A DNA stretch of 64,000 bases. It comes from Panacagrimonas perspica. GTDB taxonomy: Bacteria; Pseudomonadota; Gammaproteobacteria; Nevskiales; Nevskiaceae. The DNA lies in the NCBI RefSeq assembly GCF_004364935.1, contig NZ_SOBT01000010.1, positions 62,001 to 126,000 of the forward strand, read 5' to 3'. A program made the translations under genes and the position numbers. Under the pieces are notes generated by a model. It did no database searches. It was given only the letters and a program-made list of their open reading frames with translations, and was not told where the DNA came from. This document shows, piece after piece, positions 55,848 through 64,000 of the stretch (position 1 is its first letter; every line of letters begins with the position of its first letter).

Positions 55848-56843
55848 TCATCCGCCGATCTTCACCACGTAGCGACCCTGCACGCTGCTCGCCATCAGCT
55901 CGGCGCAGGCGGCCGGCACTTCGTCGAGCGTGATCGTGCGGCGCACGATGTCGGACAGGTTCTTCGGCCTCCAGTCGCCGGCGAGCTTGTTCCAGACGTC
56001 GAGGCGCCACTCGCGCGGCACTTCCACCGAGTTGATGCCCAGCAGCGACACGCCGCGCAGGATGAACGGCATCACCGTGGTCGTCAGCTCATGGCTCTGG
56101 GCCAGGCCGATGCTCGCGATGGTTCCCCACTGGCGGATGTTGCGGGTCAGACCGGCCAGCGTCTCGCCACCGAGGTTGTCGAGCGCGCCGCCGAAGCGGG
56201 CGGCCTCCAGCGGCTTCTTGCCGAGGTCCAGCGTGGTGCGGTCTTCGATCTGGTCGGCGCCGAGCTTGCGCAGGTAGTCCTCGGCGGCCGCCTTCTTGCC
56301 CGTGAGTGCGATGACCTCGAAGCCGCAGCGCTTGAAGATCTGGATCGCGATGGAGCCGACGCCGCCGGTCGGGCCGGTGACGACGATCGGGCCGAGTTCC
56401 GGCACCTGGTGATTCTCCAGCATGCGCTTGACTCCCAGGCCCGCGGTGAAGCCGGCGGTGCCCAGCGCCATCGCCTCGTGAAGGCTCAGTCCCTTGGGCA
56501 GCGGCACGACGGCGGAGGCCGGCACGCGCGCCATCTCGGCCAGGCCGCCGTCGAGCAGCTCGCCGAGATTGCAGCCGGTGACCAGCACTTCGTCGCCGTT
56601 CTTGTAGGCCGGGTCACTGCTGGATTCGACGACGCCCGACAAATCGATGCCGGCGACGCGCGGCATCTGCCGCATGATGCGGCTCTTGCCGGTGACGGCC
56701 AGCGCGTCCTTGAAGTTCAGGCAGGAATACGCGACTCGGACGACGACTTCGCCGGGCGTGAGGTCGTCGATCGAGAGGTCCTCGAACTTCGACTGGAAGC
56801 TCTTTTCGACCTGGTGGACGCGGATGGCACGGAATGTCGACAT
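55848..56843 (-). CDS. AcuI/YhdH-type NADPH oxidoreductase
   Basis: MDR-family enzyme of 331 residues without zinc ligands. AcuI/YhdH proteins reduce acryloyl-CoA to propionyl-CoA with NADPH. Family features: SCLNFKDALAVTGK near residue 50, the nucleotide loop VVTGPTGGVGSIAIQIFKRCG, and the C-terminal LDEVPAACAELMASSVQGRYVVK. ATG 56843 is chosen; the longer start overlaps ribA. AcuI acts in acrylate and DMSP breakdown, which suits the sulfur context, but the family is also widespread as a general detoxifying enzyme. Confidence 0.87.
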   Translation of the reverse strand: MSTFRAIRVHQVEKSFQSKFEDLSIDDLTPGEVVVRVAYSCLNFKDALAVTGKSRIMRQMPRVAGIDLSGVVESSSDPAYKNGDEVLVTGCNLGELLDGGLAEMARVPASAVVPLPKGLSLHEAMALGTAGFTAGLGVKRMLENHQVPELGPIVVTGPTGGVGSIAIQIFKRCGFEVIALTGKKAAAEDYLRKLGADQIEDRTTLDLGKKPLEAARFGGALDNLGGETLAGLTRNIRQWGTIASIGLAQSHELTTTVMPFILRGVSLLGINSVEVPREWRLDVWNKLAGDWRPKNLSDIVRRTITLDEVPAACAELMASSVQGRYVVKIGG

Positions 56844-56920
56844 TGGTTCAGCCCACTTGTTGAGATGAAGGGTGGAGCGCAGTTTCGATCGGTCTTCGGT
56901 CGAGCCGCGTCGTATGACGG

Positions 56921-57523
<603 letters not shown>

Positions 57524-57532
57524 GTCGCAGCC

Positions 57533-58102
57533 CTACTTTTTCGTTGCCCGCAGACAATGCTCGTCGCAAGGACGTTCCTTCGTATCCGGCCGGTCGTCGA
57601 GGTAGAAACCCTCGCGATTCGGCATTCTCACGTTGACCACTTGGGCCGCGTCCACCGTGGTACCTGCGGGCACGATGCCGTTGCGAAACAAGACATATCC
57701 CACCAGCGCGTAGAGCTCGTCGCTGCTCAAGGTCTGCGGAGATGCGAGCGGCATCGTGCGCCGGATGTAGTCGAACAACGTAGTTGCGTACGGCCAGTAG
57801 CTCCCCACCGTCTTCAGCGGCTTCTCGGAGGCAAGCGACCCGACGCCTCCTGCCAGCGCAGGGCCCATTCCGCCTTGCAGATCCAGACCGTGGCATGCCG
57901 CGCACTGACGATCGTAGATCGCATGACCTTGCTCAACCGTACCGCGTCCCGGCGGCAGCGCTTTTCCGTCCGGCGCCACGTCGATGTTCCAGGCCGCTAT
58001 CTGAGCGTCGGTGGGGCGCGTTCCGATTCCGTAGGCACCGGCGTGCGCCGTGACCGTCAGTGTCCAGCACGCAATCGCAACCGCGAGCCTACTCGCGTCC
58101 AT
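57533..58102 (-). CDS. c-type cytochrome partner of the molybdoenzyme
   Basis: Periplasmic cytochrome c (189 residues) with a signal peptide (VAIACWTLTVTAHA) and one haem site, CAACH at 67-71 in QGHAIYDRQCAACHGLDLQGG; an axial Met is likely in RRTMPLASP. The region ALPPGRGTVEQG resembles SoxD. Its start overlaps the SoxC-type gene by 14 bases, so the two form the usual molybdenum/haem pair that passes sulfite electrons to the respiratory chain. Confidence 0.9.
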   Translation of the reverse strand: MDASRLAVAIACWTLTVTAHAGAYGIGTRPTDAQIAAWNIDVAPDGKALPPGRGTVEQGHAIYDRQCAACHGLDLQGGMGPALAGGVGSLASEKPLKTVGSYWPYATTLFDYIRRTMPLASPQTLSSDELYALVGYVLFRNGIVPAGTTVDAAQVVNVRMPNREGFYLDDRPDTKERPCDEHCLRATKK

Positions 58103-59417
58103 TGGTCACGTTCCCGTCCGATGCGATCCGCCAGGGCTGGATTGCATTGTTGTGGTAGAACGAGTTCTTGCCGCGCGCGGCCTCGAGTGCTGAAAGGGTC
58201 GGCTGCACGTAGCCGGTCTCGTCGATCGCGCGACTCATGATCACGCGCTCTTCGCCGTTCCAAGGGAAAGGAGCGCGAAACGCCGTCAGCGCCTTGGCGT
58301 GCACCGTCGACTGCAGCTCCGCCTTGTGCCAAGTGGCGCCGCCGTCCACCGACACGTCCACGCGCTCGACCTTTCCCATCCCGCTCCACGCGATGCCGCG
58401 GATCTCGTGCGCGCCGTGGCGCGTCAGCTGATGGCTGCCCGAGGGTTGCGTGATGATCGATTTGCACTCCATCACGAACGAGAATTTTCGCGCCCTTCCG
58501 TCCGGCATCAGATCGGTGTACTTCGCCGTTTCCTCGCGCGAGTAGGCGGGCGCGTTGGTGACATGCAAGCGCCGCAGCCACTTGATGTTCATGTTGCCCT
58601 CGAAACCTGGCACCACGAGCCGCAGCGGGTAGCCTTGCTCCGGGCGCAGCCGTTCGCCGTTCTGGCTGTAGACGACAAGCGTGTCGTCAAGGCATTTCTC
58701 GAGCGGGATGCTGCGCGTCATCGCGGCTGCATCCGCACCTTCGGCGATCACCCACTTCGCGTCCGGGTGGAGCCCGACTTCCTCAAGCAGCGTCCGAAGC
58801 GAGACCCCGGTCCACTCGGCGCAACTCACCAAGCCCGCCACCTCCGCTGCCGTCTTTCCCCACGGCGGCAGGAAGGAAGGATTGCCCGCGCACTCGATGA
58901 AATGGATCCGCGACACACTCGGAAACTGTCGGATGTCGTCGACCGTCAGCAGGAGCGGCTCCTTCACGAGCCCGTGGATCATCAGGCGATGTTTGCCGGG
59001 ATCGATCGCCGGCACGCCCGCGTGATGGCGTTCGAAGAAAAGACCGTTCGGCGTAATCCCTCCATCGAGGTCCTGCAGCGGAGACGTGCTGTACGCCGTG
59101 ATGGGTTGGGTCAGCCCTGGATACAGCCGACGCGTGACCGCCGACTCGTGCGGCGACGGTTGGCCGTAACCCTTGCCAGTGGGAGCCCCGATCTGACGGG
59201 TCCATGTAGGCACGGTGGGAAATGCATCGGGATCTGCCGGGGCAAGCGCTCCAGTCTTCGTCGGCTCTCCTGCGGCCTCTCCGACGAGTCCCACCACCAG
59301 CGTGCTTCCGGCCGCACCCGCGATCCGCGACAGCATCCGCCGGCGCGAGACGTCCTGAGGTCCGCTTGTCGGTGCGCCCTCGATCGTCTGCTTGGCTCGT
59401 TGCACAGGATCTTTCAC
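58089..59417 (-). CDS. SoxC/sulfite dehydrogenase-type molybdoenzyme
   Basis: Sulfite oxidase-family protein of 442 residues exported by Tat (VSRRRMLSRIAGAAGSTLVVG). The Mo-cofactor Cys lies in HFIECAGNPSFLPPWG, and NGLFFERHHAGVPAIDPGKH plus GYPLRLVVPGFEGNMNIKWL are SoxC-like. A C-terminal dimerisation domain follows (RGIAWSGMGKVERVDVSVDGG). No soxXYZAB genes are near, so oxidation of free sulfite to sulfate is likelier than service in the Sox thiosulfate complex. Confidence 0.88.
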   Translation of the reverse strand: MKDPVQRAKQTIEGAPTSGPQDVSRRRMLSRIAGAAGSTLVVGLVGEAAGEPTKTGALAPADPDAFPTVPTWTRQIGAPTGKGYGQPSPHESAVTRRLYPGLTQPITAYSTSPLQDLDGGITPNGLFFERHHAGVPAIDPGKHRLMIHGLVKEPLLLTVDDIRQFPSVSRIHFIECAGNPSFLPPWGKTAAEVAGLVSCAEWTGVSLRTLLEEVGLHPDAKWVIAEGADAAAMTRSIPLEKCLDDTLVVYSQNGERLRPEQGYPLRLVVPGFEGNMNIKWLRRLHVTNAPAYSREETAKYTDLMPDGRARKFSFVMECKSIITQPSGSHQLTRHGAHEIRGIAWSGMGKVERVDVSVDGGATWHKAELQSTVHAKALTAFRAPFPWNGEERVIMSRAIDETGYVQPTLSALEAARGKNSFYHNNAIQPWRIASDGNVTNGRE

Positions 59418-59496
59418 GGACGTCCACCTTCCGAGGCCGGTAACCCATCTCTCTCAGGGAGTGACGAGCCGCGCAGATCGATCTCGAGACACGGCA

Positions 59497-60183
59497 TCAC
59501 ACGTGCACCGAGACGGTTCTTCGCGCGATTCGGTGGGACGCTCTCGCAGGCACGCTCGTCCGCTCGGTTGCATGAGACGACCACACCAATTGCTCCCGGC
59601 ATTCGTCGGAGATCAGCCGCATCCGTTCTCCGTCCATCTGGTAGTAGTCGAATCGACTGCAGGATCCGCGGCGATAGAGCAGCGGCATGTCGAACGCCAG
59701 TGCCGGCTCCCAGAGATCCTCCCGGGGGAGTTCTCCAAGGTTGAACCAGCGCGCGTCGTCAATCTCCGGCGGGTGCGGTCTCAGGAGCACGCTCTGCGAG
59801 ACCCGCGCGGCAAAAAAGGCGTGCACCTGGTTGATGTGCGGCACGCTGAGCATGCCGAAGGGGTAGAAGGCCTGGGTATCCAGCTCCAGGCCGGTTTCCT
59901 CCTTCAATTCGCGCGCGGCGGCAGCCTCGAGCGATTCGTTGGATTCCACGAAGCCCCCCGGGAACGCCCACTTTCCCTGGTAGGGCTGCTGGCCACGACG
60001 GACGAACAGGATGCGGTCTTCGGAAAAGACCGCACACAGCACCAGCAGCGCGGGTCCCTCGTAATGAACCTTGCCGCAACCTCCGCATACCGGTCGCGGA
60101 ATCTCGGCCGCCGACCCCGGGCTCATCGTCATGGGCTGCCCGCAGTCGGAGCAATGAATGGTCCGTGGCGCGCACCGGTTCAT
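59497..60183 (-). CDS. Nudix hydrolase with zinc ribbon
   Basis: Protein of 228 residues. An N-terminal zinc ribbon (CSDCG ... CGGCG) precedes the Nudix box in WAFPGGFVESNESLEAAAARELKEETGLEL. The zinc-ribbon type resembles NADH pyrophosphatase NudC and related ADP-ribose/NAD-metabolite hydrolases; the exact substrate is unknown. ATG 60183 overlaps the FMN reductase stop as ATGA; the longer frame runs through that gene. Confidence 0.88.
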   Translation of the reverse strand: MNRCAPRTIHCSDCGQPMTMSPGSAAEIPRPVCGGCGKVHYEGPALLVLCAVFSEDRILFVRRGQQPYQGKWAFPGGFVESNESLEAAAARELKEETGLELDTQAFYPFGMLSVPHINQVHAFFAARVSQSVLLRPHPPEIDDARWFNLGELPREDLWEPALAFDMPLLYRRGSCSRFDYYQMDGERMRLISDECREQLVWSSHATERTSVPARASHRIARRTVSVHV

Positions 60184-60776
60184 GCGGCCATCACCGCAGC
60201 GTCGTGCTCCACCGACGCCCGCCGCGTGAATGACATCACCTGCCCTGCCAGCGCCTGCAGCTGGGTGGTGACGCGACCATCGCTGCATTGACCCGTGTCG
60301 TCGAACGTCACCTGCGCGGAGTTGATGGTCACACCCAGCGGCGTAGGCCAACCCCGAAGCGCGTGAACGACCGAGCGCAATGCGGTAAGCGTTGTGCCGG
60401 TGGCTTGCCAGCCGTAAGCGCAGACAATGCACCCGACCGGGCGATCCTCCAGGTAGACACGCGCGTCCTTGCTCAGCTCCTCGATGTAGTCGAGGGCGTT
60501 CTTGATCATTCCGGACATGGAGCCGTGATAGCCCGGCGACGAGATGATCACGCCGTCGCATCGGCGGTAGAGATCGACCAGTTCCGAGGCGGCGTCGAGC
60601 CCGGCCTTGTTGCCGGGGTCGTAGTGAGGAAGGTTGAGTTTCGAACCTGTGAGCATCCTGATCTCCGCACCCGCCCGCTCGGCCGCCGAAAGCGAGATCG
60701 ACAAGGCGCGTTCGCTCGACGACCCGGTGCGCAGGGTGCCGCCGATGCCGAGAATCAACGGGCGCTTCTGAGTCAC
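60180..60776 (-). CDS. NADPH-dependent FMN reductase
   Basis: Flavodoxin-fold reductase (198 residues). The phosphate loop is LGIGGTLRTGSSSERAL and the flavin segment is ISSPGYHGSMSGMIKNALDYIEEL, the common SsuE/MsuE-like pattern. It would supply FMNH2 to the flavin monooxygenase encoded upstream in the same run. It overlaps both neighbours by 4 nt. Confidence 0.92.
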   Translation of the reverse strand: MTQKRPLILGIGGTLRTGSSSERALSISLSAAERAGAEIRMLTGSKLNLPHYDPGNKAGLDAASELVDLYRRCDGVIISSPGYHGSMSGMIKNALDYIEELSKDARVYLEDRPVGCIVCAYGWQATGTTLTALRSVVHALRGWPTPLGVTINSAQVTFDDTGQCSDGRVTTQLQALAGQVMSFTRRASVEHDAAVMAA

Positions 60777-62020
60777 GGGGATTTCTCCTGCTGCTGAGCG
60801 TTTGCCGCGGCCACGTTCCGTCGGCGAAGCAGCGCTCCTGCTGAAGTGAGACCAACGAGGGGACCGGGCGCCAATGCCAGAAAAAGGTATTCAGTAGGAA
60901 CTCGGGTGCTGAGATAACCAAGCAGATGGATGCTCACCGCCGTGATCGAAAATCCGATGCAGTTGACGATGGTGAACGCGGTGCCGACATATGCGCGTGG
61001 CGCATTGGCGCCGACCAAGCTGGAGAACTGCGGGGAGTCGCCGGCAACCGTCATCCCCCAGAGGCCCAGAAGAGCAAAGAAGACCAGCGGCGGCGCTTCG
61101 AAGATGAAGACGGACAGGACGCACAGCAACCCCGAGGTCAGCAATTGCGTGAGCGCCACCCGCGCACTACCGAAGCGCTGGACCAGCTCGCCTCCCAAGA
61201 TGCAGCCGATCGCGCCGGCCCCAATCATCAGAGAAGAGGCCAGGGCGACATTGAAGCCTGCGAGCCCATTCCTCTCCGCGTAGTGCCGGAAGATGAGCGG
61301 CACGAATGCCCACAGGGCGTACAGCTCCCACATGTGCCCGAAGTAACCGAAAGCTGCTGCCCGCAGATCTTTCGAGCGGAAGATTTTCGGCAGGGCCGAA
61401 AGGTCGAATGGCGAACGCGCCGGCAAGTAAGGACCGGAAGGCACCCAAAAGTAGATCGCCAAGCCGCCCAGCACCGAGACGATCGAGCAGGTCACGACGA
61501 CGCTGGCCCATGGCAAGTCCGCGCCCAACCCGCGTATGAAATAGGGAAGCGCGGTGCCCAGGACAAGGGCGCCGACCAGATAACCCAACGCTTTGCCCAA
61601 CCCACCAGCGCACCAGGACGCTGCGATCTTCATTCCTACGGGGTAGATCCCCGCCAGGAAGAAGCCCGTCAGGAACCGTGCGGCCATCAACGACGCGACG
61701 TCATCGCACACCGTCGCAATCGCGAGATTCGACAACGCACCGAGCACGGCGCAGGCGAGAAAGACGGTGGATGCCCGGAAGCGATCGGACAGGGAATACA
61801 CGGCGAACAGCAGCGTTCCCACGACGAACCCCGCCTGGACGGCGGACAGGATCATGCCGGCCGACGCTGCCGGCAGCTGCCAGAGCATCTGGATGTCCGG
61901 CAACACCGCATTGCCGGCGAACCAGAGCGATGTGCACGCGAGCTGCGCCACCACGACGATAGGGATGACCGTCGCGGTCGTCGGGCCCGACAAGCTGATC
62001 GAGGTGCGGGGCTGTATCAC
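60773..62020 (-). CDS. MFS transporter
   Basis: Transporter of 415 residues with 12 predicted helices, starting IPIVVVAQLACTSLWFAGNAVL. The family is the general MFS (CynX/NarK-like) type and the substrate is unknown. It sits between the TetR gene and the FMN reductase, with a 4-nt overlap to the latter, so it probably imports the substrate or exports a product of the cluster. Confidence 0.9.
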   Translation of the reverse strand: MIQPRTSISLSGPTTATVIPIVVVAQLACTSLWFAGNAVLPDIQMLWQLPAASAGMILSAVQAGFVVGTLLFAVYSLSDRFRASTVFLACAVLGALSNLAIATVCDDVASLMAARFLTGFFLAGIYPVGMKIAASWCAGGLGKALGYLVGALVLGTALPYFIRGLGADLPWASVVVTCSIVSVLGGLAIYFWVPSGPYLPARSPFDLSALPKIFRSKDLRAAAFGYFGHMWELYALWAFVPLIFRHYAERNGLAGFNVALASSLMIGAGAIGCILGGELVQRFGSARVALTQLLTSGLLCVLSVFIFEAPPLVFFALLGLWGMTVAGDSPQFSSLVGANAPRAYVGTAFTIVNCIGFSITAVSIHLLGYLSTRVPTEYLFLALAPGPLVGLTSAGALLRRRNVAAANAQQQEKSP

Positions 62021-62051
62021 TCGCGCCCCGCCTCGCAGAGGAACGAACGGG

Positions 62052-62732
62052 CTAGGTCAGCGCCTGCTCGATGCTCTGGTCCAAATAAGCCGTCACCGCG
62101 CTCTGCCGCCTCTTCATCAGCTTCATCTGCGTGATCATCAGCGCGCCGCCGAGCAGGTTGCGCGCACTGTTCATCGCCGAAACTTTGCGAGGCACCGTGC
62201 CCTCCTGCTGGCAAATCCTGATCGTCTTCACGAACTGGCCGATCACGAAGGTCTGGAAATCGATGAACAAGTCCCAGAGACCGAACTCGTTGCGGAACCA
62301 GGTGGTCCATTCCAGCCAGACCAGCGCGTACGCGCTGTCGGTATCGATCGAGTCCGCGAAGATGAACATGTGATCGCGAACGCGTTGCCTCGGCGGGTGA
62401 TCCGATCCGTGCGCTCGCAAGGCCATCGCCCGGTAGTATCGATCGACTTCCATGATGACGGCCTTCACCAAGGCTTCCCGATCCTTGAAGTAGAAGAAGG
62501 CTGTCGGCGTCGAAACCTTCGCCGCCCGCGCGACATCGGCGTGCACCAGGCGCCCCAGACCCTTTGCCGCCGCGACCTGAAGTGCAGCCAAAACCATCTG
62601 CGCGCGGCGCTCTTCCTGCGGCATCCTGGAGCGAGCGCCGACCACGCTTGGAACCGTCGGGGCCAACGTCGCCCGCTTCGCCGCAGCTTTGCCTTTGGCG
62701 ACGGGGGAACGAGCTCTGACTTCTCGAGGCAT
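62052..62732 (-). CDS. TetR family regulator
   Basis: Regulator of 226 residues: a long basic N-terminal tail, then the TetR helix-turn-helix (MVLAALQVAAAKGLGRLVHADVARAAKVSTPTAFFYFKDREALV) and a helical ligand domain with many aromatic residues (WLEWTTWFRNEFGLWDLF). It lies 32 bases before the MFS gene and 86 bases after the monooxygenase gene on the same strand and is the likely local regulator. Confidence 0.92.
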   Translation of the reverse strand: MPREVRARSPVAKGKAAAKRATLAPTVPSVVGARSRMPQEERRAQMVLAALQVAAAKGLGRLVHADVARAAKVSTPTAFFYFKDREALVKAVIMEVDRYYRAMALRAHGSDHPPRQRVRDHMFIFADSIDTDSAYALVWLEWTTWFRNEFGLWDLFIDFQTFVIGQFVKTIRICQQEGTVPRKVSAMNSARNLLGGALMITQMKLMKRRQSAVTAYLDQSIEQALT

Positions 62733-62818
62733 TCTTCGCGAAAGCTTGTTGATTTTGCGTCACTTTAGCACCACCCCTACGCATCGGACACCGACAACGG
62801 CGGCCGAGATTTTGTCCA

Positions 62819-64000
62819 TCAGAAGTAGGCGTTCGTCGGGAAGTCCTCGCCGTGAATCAAGTGCCTGCCGATGTAGTGCGCCTTGTAGATCGTGGGGTTG
62901 TGAAGGGTCAGCGTGCGGATCGCGCGCCAATGCCGATCCAGATTCTTCTTGCGGGACGCCGAAGAAGCGCCGCCGACATCGAAGAGTTGATCCGCCGCCC
63001 GCGCCGCGATGCGGTCCACCAGCACCTTGGCTTGCGCGGAACAGAGGGATGCCCGCTGGGAAAGTCGCGGATCCGGGACGCCTTCGCGCACGGAGGCTCG
63101 CGCGTCCTCCAGCGCTTCAGCGGCGATCAGGATCGTCGCTTCGGCGGCGAAGGTCGCCGACGCGAGTTCTCCGACCACCTCCTGCAGAAACGGATCGTCC
63201 ACGGGCCGTGGCGCCAGAGCGTGCGAGAAGGAGCGGTCGCGCGTCTTGAGCACCGTGATGGCGTCACGCACGATGCTGCGCATGACGCCCGCCATCACTG
63301 CCTGCAGATACAGCTGCAGGTAGGCGAACTCGAACGTCGGCGGGGAGGGTTTGTCACGGTCGAGTTCCAGCAAGATGTCCCGGGACTCGACTCGCACATT
63401 CTTGAAGTTCGTGGTCCCGGAGCCCGTCTTGCGCGCGCCCATGCCGTCCCAGTCGTCGACCATCTCGACGCCCGGCGCATGGGTGGGCACGACCAGCGAC
63501 ACGATGGTGTTGTCGCCGCGCGCAGCAAACACATTGATGTAGTCCGAAAACAGGCTGCCGGTGCAGTAGAACTTCGTCCCATTGAGCCGATAACCGTCCC
63601 TATCCGCGACGATGGATGTCTTGAACTGAAGACTTCCGATCGCCGCGCCACCCAGTTCGGTGAGCGCGTTTCCGAACAATTTTCCTGCCGCGATTTCGGC
63701 CAACCAACGCGAGCGCGCGGCGATGTCGTTGGAACGCAGACGTTCTTCAGCGAACCAGTAATGGACGCGCAAAATGTGCGCGACGACCGGATCCGCCTCG
63801 GCGATGTCGATCACCGTCCCGAAGAGCTGGCGGATCGACATGCCCATTCCGCCTTCTGCCGGCGAAAGTCGCAGGGCACCAAGACGCGCTTCACGAACCA
63901 ACTTCATCGCATCAAACGGGTTCTCGTCGATGAGATCCCGCTGATTCGCACCACGGGCTATCTCGGCAAGTGCCTCGCTCATACCCTTCGCGTGTGGCAT
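62819..64000 (-). CDS. DszC/SfnB-like FMNH2-dependent monooxygenase
   Basis: Protein of 393 residues in the acyl-CoA dehydrogenase fold, of the branch that uses FMNH2 and O2 (DszC, SfnB/SfnC, MsuC). The N-terminal helical domain is followed by the beta domain (GNALTELGGAAIGSLQFKTS, KFYCTGSLFSDYINVFA) and a C-terminal bundle ending RHWRAIRTLTLHNPTIYKAHYIG, the typical ending of DszC-like enzymes rather than acyl-CoA dehydrogenases. The frame starts with ATG at the last three bases of the window, so the true start may lie outside. Substrate is probably an organosulfur compound. Confidence 0.85.
   Translation of the reverse strand: MPHAKGMSEALAEIARGANQRDLIDENPFDAMKLVREARLGALRLSPAEGGMGMSIRQLFGTVIDIAEADPVVAHILRVHYWFAEERLRSNDIAARSRWLAEIAAGKLFGNALTELGGAAIGSLQFKTSIVADRDGYRLNGTKFYCTGSLFSDYINVFAARGDNTIVSLVVPTHAPGVEMVDDWDGMGARKTGSGTTNFKNVRVESRDILLELDRDKPSPPTFEFAYLQLYLQAVMAGVMRSIVRDAITVLKTRDRSFSHALAPRPVDDPFLQEVVGELASATFAAEATILIAAEALEDARASVREGVPDPRLSQRASLCSAQAKVLVDRIAARAADQLFDVGGASSASRKKNLDRHWRAIRTLTLHNPTIYKAHYIGRHLIHGEDFPTNAYF

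Noticed and set aside
58089-59417. A full Sox thiosulfate-oxidising operon
   Set aside because: soxXYZAB are absent on both sides; only the SoxC-type subunit and one cytochrome are present.

Overview
The window is GC-rich chromosomal DNA (about two thirds G+C by eye) from a Gram-negative gammaproteobacterium. The reasons are the LpxC/SecA/FtsZ order, LpoA and YraN next to RsmI, the SspA-SspB-PetABC block, the DapF-DUF484-XerC block, and class A RNase P RNA between rsmI and mraZ. An aerobic, environmental bacterium of the Xanthomonadales/Nevskiales type fits, but the genus cannot be fixed from sequence alone.

Layout. 1-3.6 kb: the 3' end of a thiolase, then flavohemoglobin hmp divergent from a sigma-54 NO-sensing activator (NorR/FhpR type). 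3.7-10.3 kb: secA, an M23 peptidase, dciA, lpxC and ftsZ. 10.5-27.3 kb: the complete division and cell wall (dcw) cluster, all on the minus strand and transcribed from a promoter with MraZ boxes near 27.3 kb: mraZ-rsmH-ftsL-ftsI-murE-murF-mraY-murD-ftsW-(40-codon ORF)-murG-murC-murB-(32-codon ORF)-ddlB-ftsQ-ftsA, then a separate AT-rich leader and promoter before ftsZ. Almost every junction is a 4-nt ATGA/GTGA stop-start overlap. The 40-codon ORF between ftsW and murG fits this chain at both ends, and its C-terminus is a diverged copy of the FtsW C-terminal tail.

27.5-36.4 kb: rnpB, rsmI, lpoA-yraN-FAD oxidase, sspA-sspB and the cytochrome bc1 operon petABC with a clear terminator. 36.7-42.6 kb: purU, a four-gene minus-strand lipid/envelope operon (DUF1295 membrane enzyme, CFA-type methyltransferase, secreted protein, thioredoxin-fold protein) and a tyrosine phosphatase. 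42.7-47.7 kb: a phosphohistidine swivelling-domain protein coupled to a 519-residue protein I do not recognise, then an MFS transporter and 3-hydroxybutyrate dehydrogenase. The unrecognised pair sits behind a promoter overlapped by a perfect palindrome and is the best candidate for an undescribed system. 47.7-51.1 kb: a GFA-fold protein, dapF-DUF484-xerC and a repeat-rich small lipoprotein.

51.1-53.3 kb is gene-poor and less GC-rich, and looks like accessory DNA: an orphan antitoxin-type domain and a two-repeat plus BRCT protein. 53.3-64 kb: a PhyH-type dioxygenase, an Lrp regulator and an OsmC protein, then a ten-gene minus-strand run (DszC/SfnB-like flavin monooxygenase, TetR, MFS, FMN reductase, Nudix, SoxC-type molybdoenzyme with its cytochrome c, ribA, an AcuI-like reductase, a CMD protein). 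Together these suggest an organosulfur-oxidation module: reduced flavin supply, C-S bond oxidation, and disposal of the sulfite released.
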